Shown in pieces: positions 54,201 to 64,000 of a DNA stretch of 64,000 nucleotides. Numbering within the stretch: the stretch's first letter is position 1; each line of letters begins with the position of its first letter. The position numbers were made by a program, and so were the translations under genes. The notes below the pieces were generated by a model, which made no database searches, was not told the origin of the DNA, and worked only from the letters and a program-made list of their open reading frames with translations. Source of the DNA: Certhia americana (taxonomy: Eukaryota; Chordata; Aves; Passeriformes; Certhiidae); assembly GCA_018697195.1 (NCBI GenBank), contig CM031864.1:19024249-19088248 (forward strand). The letters are read 5' to 3'.

Positions 54201-57200
54201 AATGGTTTGATACTGGGCATTTAGCCTTTCAGAAAAGTTGCAAATAATACTCTGCAAGTGCTTGGCTCTTCTCAAGGTCAGTCCCTCAGTGATTAGCACT
54301 TCAGTAAATACTTTTGAGGCTCGTATTTGTAAAGAATCTCTCTCATTTCGCTGGAGTTTTTTTTTTTTTTAATGGGGACAGCTTTGTTACTTCCTGTTGT
54401 GACGTTCAATAGAGTATGTTTTCTAGGTGGTTGATTTTTTTTTGTTTGATATGTATGTTGATGGAGATAAGTGTTTTAATTACTTTTTTAATGTCTATGC
54501 TTTTTTATTTTCTCCCTCTCTCCCTTTATTTCCTGCTGTTGAGATTACTGCCTCATCTCCACAGCAGGTGGCTCCTTCAAATTTGTTTTCTCTGTAAGCC
54601 TGGTAGATTAATTTTGTAATATTTTCTGCTCCTTTTCTGGAGTTTTTACTAATGATTTATTTTCTTTGGAAGAGATAGCTTGCAAAGTTTTTAGGAGTTA
54701 TTCCCCAACGATGGCTAAAGGCCTCATTCATAGAAAATTAAAAGTAAAGGGAAAAAAGTAAAAGAACTATACTAGGGTTAGCCTTCTCTTACCCTCAAGT
54801 TAGAATGAACAGTGTGTACAGCATATGTGAAAACACCCTTTACATCTACCAGCATGAGCCATACACAATTGCTGCAGTGCATTCCAAATTGAAAAGCTAT
54901 ATCCATACCACGGCTTTTAAAAACATCTGAGTAAGTAGCTGAACCTGGAAGCAATGCAGTCTGTAGTTCTTACACCTTACTTTGTTGCTAAATTAGACAC
55001 AGAGAAAAGTACCTGAACTCTTGCAAATGGTAAAGAAATAATAGGTGTGAGGGAGTCAGATTATTTGGAACTTAATTTATTCCTATAATCAAATTTTTCT
55101 TTGAGTTCAAATTTTCCAAGCCCAGTTTAGAGGTAGCCAAAATTCATACAAGCTAGCAATCAGAAAATGCAGATGGGAATGACAGGCAGAGTTCAGAATC
55201 CATGTGAGTGATGGAAATTAGGACTATGACAACACGATCAGTGTTGTCTGCCTGAGCATGGAATACAAAACATTGCAGACCTTGTGGCCTGCCCTCACCA
55301 CATTTAGTGATCCCATGATCAGATCAGGCTAATGACATCTAATGTCGGCCAAAATGTCTGAAGATGAACTATAACTCATTAGCCCAAACAGATATAGACT
55401 ACACCCTCCATTTGATTTTATTGTAGTCAGTCCAGCCTTACTCCAGGCTTTAGTGTACCCTCTACAGCCTACCTCTGTTCTTAATTGCTGGTTTTAGTCT
55501 TATTATGGTCAACTTATGGGACCTGTGCTTTGAATTTTATTAGGGCAACGCTCAAGTGTACTAAAATACTGTATTTAATGAAAAACATCAGTGTTTCAAG
55601 ATGATAAAACAAAGATATAGAGAAATTATGTACTAATTTCTCAAATCTCAGTATCTGGCTATTCATTTAAGCACCATGAAGATTTTGAACTCAACATTTT
55701 GAGCCCTTATCCTCTAAAAACGCTCTTAAAATGCATACCTCATAACTGAAGCATACAGTATCACTAAGTGTTTTTAAAACACAATTCTTTAAAGGACACA
55801 CTAGAAGAAGTGATACTAGGTTGTATAAACATATTCAGATTTCTAAATTCAGAAACAGATGGTAATTCTAGCCTTTCTTCTGTATTTGGAAACTGATACT
55901 AAATGTTCCCCATATCTGAAGTAATCAAGTTGAGGATGTTAGGAAGTTAGCTGGTAGCCTGGTGAATGAACTTGCTGAAATGTGAAGATCACTATGAAGC
56001 AAACCTTACCACAGAGAAGGATGAATGCAGATGTCTGCTTACCTTCCCTCTGGTTCTTTTCTGCCTGGTGTTGTTTATTGCAGGATTTAAAGCACTGAAA
56101 CAGTTTGCTATGAATCTTGATTTGTAGAACATAAGAGTTCTGTAAATTGTAATACAGAGTAACTGAAGAAACATCTGCTGCAAAAAATAAAGTGGAATAT
56201 TGCTGCAAACCTTTCTTAAGTCATCTTGGCAACATTTATTATACTGGCGACAAATTTGAAAAGGTCACTAGCAAAAGTGCATTTAGCAGTCTGAGTCCAA
56301 TCCATCTCTACAACAAGAACATATCATTCCACCCAGGAGCAGAGTTTGCTCCAGTCTGCTTGCAATAGAGCTAAACTTGGTTTTAGTCCTGACTGGAATT
56401 TGGTCACTTCCCACCACAGACTTGAGCTATCATTTTTCAGGAGCATTCTTGAACCAGGAAGGCTGGAGTTTCAGATCTGACATGCTAATGCTGTCAGTTC
56501 CTTTCCCTCTGCCTTCTACAAGTTTGTTCCTAGCAGTAACCTACCAAAGGAAAGGAAAGGGGGGCTGTGCTTCCTCCAGACACCAGCCAGATAATATTTG
56601 CCAGCGTGATACACTGCCCCACTCCAGAGGAACAGAAACCAGTCCCAGTGCTTACTTGTGTTCAGTAAACAGTGCTGAGTGCCCCCAAAGCAAGATCACT
56701 TCCTCAGGGACTGCCTATCAGTGACTTGAAAGACACAAAAAAATCTATCATCTCAGAAACCATATGTCACAGCAAAGTGATTTTTATCCAGTACAGAAAA
56801 TCCAAATATGTGGAAGTGGAAGTGAAAGGAAAATAAACTGGATTGTGAGACTGGGAGTAACAGACTCCTGAAAAGAAAGCAGAAAATACTACCATACATG
56901 TTTACAACGAAAATAGTATCTTTCCCCAAGCAGACTCATTATAACTTAACTGTCTAATATGCCCTGTTTATAAGCAGTCATGCTGGTATATTGAAATAAT
57001 CTAAGCAAATGAAAATTTATAAAGGGAAAATCAAATGTTAGCATAGAAAAGATATCTTCATATTAATTTTTCATTTGAAAACACAGGAAATAATCTTGAA
57101 AAGCTGGATCAATAGAGGCTACATACAATAATTACACAGGGAATGGATAAAATGAGAGCAAAACTGATGATAAGCATTCACAAAGGAAAAAACTACAAAT

Positions 57201-57814
57201 ACTTAGTTGGCATCATGAAGAAAAATAAATACTAAGCCTCTACACTATCACAAAGCAACAGCTGAAAAAAAAACACCAAAGGCAGCAAATCATCCCATAG
57301 AAATATATGAGTAATTAAATCATTAATATTCTGGAATAACACCTTTGTCAGACCTCAGGCACTGTACAGCAAGGAAATTGCAATGAGGTATACTGAGACA
57401 ACATCAACTCACACTACCTAAAATCAACCTGCATTTTAGATATATTAGGAATATAATAGCCAATAAGTGGTATCTGTGTTATAATTCTAAACACTGATTT
57501 TTATAATATTGTTTTCTAAATTTGATGGAAGAGAGTAGTAAAGAATCATAGAAATTTGTCTACAGCCATATGTCTTAAACCCACAACTATCCCCTGCTGC
57601 ACACTACTTCCATAGCTCCCATTCTGCTTCAATGGAGTGACTATGAAACAATAGGCTGCGTCAATCACAGCTTTGCACTCTGTATAACTGGCTCCATATG
57701 AAATATCTGTATAAACTTACTCCTTCAGGAAGAAAATCCCACATGTTAAGTAATATTTGCAAAATATGGGATTTTCTGGTCGTTCCTATTTTTAAAACAT
57801 TACAAGGATTCATC

Positions 57815-57832
57815 TTTTTTTTTTTTTTTTTT
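57815..57832 (+). repeat. T18 homopolymer
   Basis: Eighteen consecutive T residues in intron 8. Confidence 0.9.
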
Positions 57833-59127
57833 CCTTATATAGAAGTCATCAGTGTAATTCAGCAAGGTCTTTCAAAAGCCAATGAGTAATTAGCACTCTA
57901 CATGAAATTTCAATATAGGAAACAAATTTTTTTTTCCCACTTCTTTGTTAATGTATTATATTGCCTCATCTTAAATCTTAACATATTTATATACTGGTTT
58001 TGTCCACATGAAAGAACAAAACGTTACTATAAAATGTATTCAGTAATTTCTACCGTATCATTCACCTACACTGCATTTTTTAATCACATCAGGTAAACTA
58101 TCTCCACATATATTTTTAAATGATACCTCAGAAAAAGACTTCTAAACATTAATCATTATCCTGCAGCACAGATCTACAACTGAAAATCATCAGTACATTC
58201 TGATGAAATGGTAATAATTAAATCTTTTCTTTCCTTTTATTCTACAGCACAGTATTTGACCTATGATAAAAAACACCATCCTATCAAATTTCCATTTATT
58301 ATTTCTACCTGAAGGGCTTTGCCAGCTCACACAAACATAAATCTCCATTTGTCAGGTTTAAACTGTACCTGTCCCAGATGCTATGAGAGTTCATAGCTCT
58401 TGTCCCTTAAAAATTACCAAATAGCATCATGCAGCATAACCTCTCTGCAGCCTCCCCTGACCCTTGCAATCAATAATATTTGTAACCTGTATGTGCACAG
58501 TTAAGGAGTACAGGAGCCGTGCACTATCCCAGTTAACCACATTGAGCTGTGATACTCAAATCTGCTCCCTTGTGTCTGCTGTGATCAATTTTAATCTCTG
58601 CACCAAGACTAAAAGAACGCAGCCCTTGTTTCCAAATTCATCTGAAACGGATGTTATAGATTTGTAGGTCTGCACAGGAGCTGTGGATTTAATACAACCA
58701 ACAGTTCAAGGAAAGAACACATCTAAGCTATCATTCATTCCCATTACCCTCAGTGTATTTTGGATCTTCAGAAGCAATGAGAAACACAGGAAAATGCACA
58801 TGTACTGACTTAAGGCAAGCTGAATTTGTTAAAATAACATCAGGTAACTGTTATTTGCTAGAGCTTTATCCATTACTGCCAGGTAAGGTGGAGGTCAGTC
58901 TCTCTTAAGCGAAGTTATGATTACTTTGCTTAAAGGTTTAGTAATAGGCTGCCAATATTCATTTCTTCTGGAAATGTGTCATATACAGTAAATTAAACAG
59001 AAATTCCCTAGAAATAATAAAGCCTAGCTCTGCTCAGTTAAAAAGAAACAATTATTATGGAAAGAAAGAATAAATCACGTTTCTGATGGTATTTGTTCTC
59101 TCACCTCCAAACTAATTTTATTTAAAA

Positions 59128-59145
59128 GCTGGCAAATTTGCCAGC
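59128..59145. promoter_or_regulatory. Perfect 18-bp palindrome beside TAATTA motifs
   Basis: GCTGGCAAATTTGCCAGC equals its own reverse complement. It resembles a half-spaced NFI-type TGGC/GCCA pair, but with a 6-base rather than the usual 5-base centre. CCAATTAG and CCTAATTAG follow within 20 bases. A regulatory role is inference only. Confidence 0.3.
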
Positions 59146-61572
59146 CAATTAGCCTAATTAGACAATGGCATCTGAATGTAGAACAGGAAGAGAGCAACTT
59201 TAGAAACCTACTCCAGTAGAAAAAGTGCTTTTTGAATCTGTCACACTACCAGAATTCATGTTTCCAGAGTTCTCGTAACTGCATATTTATAGACTTGGCT
59301 ATATTGGCTCCTCATCAGCAGCTCCAGTGCCATGAATCATCTATCAAAACATTTGAGAAGATTTTCTTACTCATTTCTTTAAAGCAACATTCTGAAGAGA
59401 CACTTTCAATATGATTATGCTCCCGTGTTCACTATGAATTATAAAAAAAAGCACACAGAGTTTTATAATTGCAGGTGAATAATAAGTATGTGTCATCAGA
59501 GGCTTTATCTTCTCAGATTGTCACACTGTCAGTTCAGAATATCCTGCAACAAATATGACATTCTTGTAACATGCTAGAGGGTCAATAAGCATTCTCACTC
59601 AGGTCATTTACCCCCCTACACATCAATGTCTTTATCATTAAGCACATATTTATCTGCCTTTCTTTTTAAAAGCAGCTGTAGCAAGGATATTCATGTAAAT
59701 ATCCTGTTAAACTGATACTCTCCTACACAGGTAGATCAGCTCAGAAACATTACAGCTACTGCATAGCTACCCCTTCTTACTTTTCCATACTGGAAATAAC
59801 TAAACAAGTTCATGCTTTGACCAAATCCTGTTCTGAGTAAGGGTAAATGACAGAAAGAACTCATGAATTGTCTCAAGTTATTTCAATTACCTAAATCTGA
59901 ATTCCTTTCTCAAGAACAGTATATGTGGCATTTCATATAAAATTTGCTTAAGGACAGGGTGTCTTTATTAGCTTATACAATTTTCATCAACTGCCTGTAT
60001 TTTCCTTCAGTATTTCCCATACCATAGAATAATTACACAGGGCACTAAATCTGAGACTTTGGGTCAAAAATACAGTGCAGTTGAACCTCAGTTGCTGTAA
60101 GGTTACTATCTAGAAAAGAGAGAATAGTGGTGCACATCTCCAAATGCCTCCCCAATGACCAGCAGTCAGGAATATAAAATGAAATACGGTCCCTGAAGAG
60201 TGTGGGTCAGGTACTTGTTTGTAGGTGCAGATACCTGCACAGGCATGCACAGAAGCTTCCTCCTCCTCTTTAACTTATTCTCTTGGTGGGGAAGTAAAAC
60301 ATTCAAAATGGGAAATTTATACTCATTTTAAGCAAAAAATTTTTGTGATAAAACATCAGTGAGGTAGGACTGTATATCCCTTTTCAGTCCGTAAAGAGAT
60401 ACAACAAAGAGATGTCAGAAAGTTAAATGAGACTTCTCAAATTACCTGCAGTGATGATGCAAATACTCCCAAGGGGGCTTATGTTTCCTCTAAAAAGGCA
60501 TCCAACCCATGCTAAAGTCATCCAAGGCACACAAATCTACCTGGGAGTGAGCACGAATCCTTAATGTCTGCTGGGTGCACATTTTTGTAGTTTCAGTACT
60601 ACAATAGGAAGATTCTCTCTGAACAGAGTTGCAAATGGTAACAGAAACAAGATCAATAAATAGAAAATCAAGTTACACAGTCCCAATAGGTCCCTCTAAC
60701 AGGGATTTCTCTCTGAAATGTTCATGCTTGTCTAGTGCTGCTGCTTTTAATCCCTTCACACCAGTGGGTCCTACATGCTTGCATTAGTGCTAATGTAAAA
60801 CAAATGATCATTTTATACAAGGATATCCACTCTCCCCAAGTAAAGTGGTTAATACCAAAGTAAGCTTTAAGAATATAAATTATTTTCCTCGTGTGGCTGA
60901 AAAACTGCATGAGTTATTAATTTAAAAATTATTAGCATGTAAAATCATTATTATCTCTGCAGTTAATGTACAGTTCACTGACAACCTTTTGGACCATTAC
61001 AATTAAGAAAGGCAGTATCTTTAATGAAGTTACAGAACACATTGTTTATTAAATAGCAAATTGTATCTTTAATTACTTTAAATATTATAATCTGATGAAA
61101 AATTATTTCATAAACCTCAAGACAAATTATATCAAAGATGGAGTATGAATTTTGTTTCTCTGTGAATCCTAAACAGCACTTTCAATTTGCTTACAGGTTT
61201 CTGTTGTATGTAAAATCTGCTCTTGAAATTTGTTTCAAGTGCCTAAATCCAATGGCACGAGCATAGATCTAAGAAGAAGCTTCTGCTATTCTTTCTTTTT
61301 AAAACAGATTTAATTTCTTGTCAAATGTAGAATTTGGCAGTTCTAGTAAATGCAGCTTTTCTATTAATCCATCGGAAGAAAACTGAAAATAGATTTCTGT
61401 GAGAGTCACAAAACCAGGCTAATTGAAACAAAGACTATTTGGGGATTTATGCAATTAAATGGATTTGCTGATGTTTTGAACTAAAAGGTAACTTCTGTTG
61501 AAAACTGTCAAAGGCTTTGAAGATATGCTATAATGCCAACATATAAGCACAGACTAAGCTAATTTTAAATAT

Positions 61573-61575
<3 letters not shown>

Positions 61576-61602
<27 letters not shown>
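61576..61602 (+). repeat. T27 homopolymer
   Basis: Twenty-seven consecutive T residues on the plus strand. Read on the coding strand of DPYD it is an A-run in intron 8. The sequence beside it is not recognised as a retroposon body. Confidence 0.93.
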
Positions 61603-61606
<4 letters not shown>

Positions 61607-62637
61607 ACAAAAGAATCTCTGTACTATCAGGAAACCTTTTGCTCTATATCCAAAAGTAGACCGACCTACCTACCTGATATGCTCACCACTGAAATGGCTG
61701 AGAGATGCACAATTATAGAAAAAGTTTAGTTGTTCACAGCATTAGGCCCTTCAATGTGCTTTGGATCCAGCCCAGAACAAAGTCAGTATTACAATGCATT
61801 GATTTCTAGATCACTAAGACAAAATTAATACATTCAACTTCAATTATGTCAACATCAACTTGTCACTGAATATTTTGACAGTTTGGAAACCCTCAGTTAG
61901 CTATTGAACTTTCCTGGGCTAATCAATAAATCAGGAAAGCAGATATTACATCCAGTTTCTAAATTGCTACATTCTATCTCTGTCTGCCTTACCAGAAATA
62001 TTGGCTGTGCAAAGCACAAAGGAGGAACAACTCATCAGTGTAGTATTGTAACAGTAAAACTGAATTTTTAAAAAGCACCAACCTTTTTTTAAAAGCTTCT
62101 GACAGTAGTAAAAAATTGATATAATTACATAATTATATGCAATTATAAAATAAACCCACAGATAATATGTTGTTTAGAGCTGAAATGAAAATATGGAAGA
62201 TCAAAAGATAATAACCTTGCTTACTTTCACATTAGTACAAAAATTTTTGAACACAGAAAACCCATGTAGAAACTTAACTGGAAGTCCTTTGTGACTACCC
62301 AAGTGCCAGAAGAAAATCCTAGCAGGGATTTGTAGGCAATCTGAGTACTGGAAGTCAGATATATTTGTGAAAGCACTCACAATAAAATCAAGTTTTGAAA
62401 AAGGTCTCCCTGCAGAAATATGACATCAACTGTAACACAGTAAAGGTGTTACAGACCAAGCTGAGTACAGTACCTCAAACAAACCCCTTCCTAGGTGTGC
62501 ACCTAAATACTCTGACTGATTTGGCCCTAAGTACCTTTGGGACCCATCCCTTGTCTGCCAAAAGATCTGTACATTTCTGATGCGGAGGAAAAGAACCTCG
62601 GGAGTGCCAGGAGACTTTCCGGGCAAGCATTCTTATG

Positions 62638-62762
62638 TATTCAGAGATGTTCAAAACTGGATATGGTCCTAGGCAACTTGCTCCAGCTGACCCTGCTTTG
62701 AGCTAGGGGGCTACACTAGACGGTCACCAAAGGGCCCTTCCAATTATTTCACAATTCAATGA
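62638..62762 (+). mobile_element. CR1 retroposon, 3'-end relic, plus orientation
   Basis: The sequence follows CR1 sense order: GATGTTCAAAACTGGATATG, GTCCTAGGCAACTTGCTCCA, GCTGACCCTGCTTTGAGCTA, GGGGGCTACACTAGACGGTC, then AAAGGGCCCTTCCAATTATT and a degenerate tail octamer near 62750-62759. It is antisense to DPYD in intron 8. The 5' limit is uncertain and could extend leftward. Confidence 0.87.
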
Positions 62763-64000
62763 AATATGCCATGGTTGAGGTCCTAAGCCATGGAAAGATT
62801 TCTCAGTTTTTCATATGGGATTTAAAAAATCCACTATAACAGTTAGGTAAGAGAAAAGCACCCCCTATCAGGGCATAGGTACCAGACACACACAGAACCG
62901 AGAAACTCAACAGCTGGTGTGTTTCTATCAGTTACAGAGCTCTCTGAGCCAGTGGCAGTGTACCAGGAATCAGACCCCTTCTTCCTTCACCCATGCTACA
63001 AAGAAACAAAGCTCAGACATGGAAAACTAGAAAACACAGATCTCATACAAGGGACAAGAGCTAATTCCTGAAATGTCTTCTCTCTAAAACCTCTTTCCAT
63101 CCTTCTAATTAATACCACACATACTTATTTTTGTAGAAAGCACATCTTGCTACTCACAGTCCCTTTCTGAGTAAATGATGGCATTTGGCTTGCTTTATTC
63201 AACAAAATGACTCAATAATCTTGTAAAATCAGAGTGTAGGATAAGGACAACAACTCTAAATCAAAAACTGAATGCAATTTTCCTCCATTCACAGATGATT
63301 TCAGTTGTTACCATTTAAAAACAACTTCTCAAATATCACTATCTACAGTTGTGAATGTTTGCAACATATAACAACAGTAATTCTATCTCTCATGTCATTT
63401 TATAACAGTTTACAACAGATACTGATCAATGCTGGAGCTTCCTCAAAGTCCATGCAAAAATTCCACCACACAGATGGAGAAACTACTTGATTTGTACATC
63501 AACTACCCTATTGATAAAATTATCTTTCAGAAGTGCAGCATAACCAAATCAGTTATACAGAACCAAGCCTTTTACACAAGTATTTTAAATTATAAATTGG
63601 TTTTGCTTTACACATAAAATTAGACATAGAATGACTTTAATTAACCTTAGCAACAACAGTTGTGTGAGAAGAGAGGGACTCAGATAAACAGAATTGTCTG
63701 CTATAACAAAGTCTACCTCTGATTCTGCATTCTTTATTTCTGATTATAGTATACATATAAATAGAAAACAAGCATTCACTTATGCATTCAGATGCAAAAT
63801 TAAATCTGCATGTGGCATGAAAGTTCGTTAACCCTGCACTGACAATCATGTCACCAAGCATATGCACAGATACAGCTCCATACCTTTAAGTACACGTCTT
63901 CCAAAAGCTCATGCCCTCCAAGTTTTGGAGGGAGGGATTCCAATTATAGTAACTCTTCGGCCTGAAATCAAATGCTGAGCAGATATGAATTTATATGTCT

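Larger units (their letters stand above)
1..64000 (-). other. DPYD: DPYD gene body, internal part (exons 9-13 with flanking introns)
   Basis: The whole window falls within one minus-strand gene. Five exons read in order from 48180 down to 27296 and join in frame to give about 297 residues closely matching vertebrate dihydropyrimidine dehydrogenase, residues 284-580. The enzyme is a cytosolic homodimer that uses NADPH to reduce uracil and thymine (and the drug 5-fluorouracil), passing electrons through FAD and four 4Fe-4S clusters to FMN. Promoter, start codon, exons 1-8 and exons 14-23 are outside the window. Identification is from remembered family sequence, not a database search. The bird assignment rests on the CR1 relics and low repeat load. 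Confidence 0.96.
48181..64000 (-). other. DPYD: DPYD intron 8, 3' (acceptor) part
   Basis: At least 15.8 kb of intron upstream of exon 9. Exon 8 (expected 88 bp, ending GYKAAFIGI with a split glycine codon) was sought and not found, so it lies beyond 64000. Contents include a CR1 relic at about 62638-62762, T-runs at 54357-54370, 57815-57832 and 61576-61602, and an 18-bp perfect palindrome at 59128-59145 beside TAATTA motifs. No other gene is supported. Confidence 0.88.

Noticed and set aside
56377..56724. 115-codon plus-strand open frame in intron 8
   Set aside because: It falls in a locally GC-richer patch that lowers stop frequency, and the product resembles no known protein.
48181..64000. 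DPYD exon 8 inside intron 8
   Set aside because: No match to the expected 88-bp exon encoding residues 255-283, so it is presumed right of the window.
1..64000. CRISPR arrays, operons, tRNA or rRNA genes
   Set aside because: No regularly spaced repeats, Shine-Dalgarno-led gene clusters or conserved structural RNA signatures were seen; the window is vertebrate intron and exon DNA.

Overview
This window looks like nuclear DNA of a bird. It is AT-rich, mostly non-coding, and carries short 3'-end relics of CR1 retroposons (clearest at about 6655-6731, 31033-31153, 40606-40750 and 62638-62762) in both orientations. It lies inside one large gene on the minus strand: DPYD, dihydropyrimidine dehydrogenase, the first and rate-limiting enzyme of uracil and thymine breakdown. 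No bacterial, viral or plasmid-type genes are seen. The species cannot be fixed from the sequence alone.

Five internal DPYD exons are present, in gene order from high to low coordinate: exon 9 (48073-48180), exon 10 (44832-45001), exon 11 (43016-43226), exon 12 (34781-34965) and exon 13 (27296-27511), using human exon numbers. All have AG acceptors and GT donors. Their lengths of 108, 170, 211, 185 and 216 bp equal the human exons as I know them, and the reading frame stays open across all five junctions. Together they encode about residues 284-580 of the roughly 1025-residue enzyme: the NADPH domain, the second half of the FAD domain, and the start of the FMN and pyrimidine-binding barrel with the FMN lysine equivalent to human Lys574.

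The rest is intron. Part of intron 8 fills 48181-64000, introns 9 to 12 lie between the exons (3071, 1605, 8050 and 7269 bp), and part of intron 13 fills 1-27295. Exon 8 and exon 14 were looked for by their expected protein sequence and not found, so they should lie beyond the right and left edges. The introns hold CR1 relics, simple repeats, A/T homopolymers, some GC-richer or pyrimidine-rich patches with chance open frames, and a few short palindromes and homeobox-type AT motifs that could be regulatory. Nothing supports a novel multi-gene system. The most useful second looks are the splice-site repeats of exons 9 and 13, the short intron 10, bird residues at sites of human DPYD variation, and a few candidate non-coding elements.
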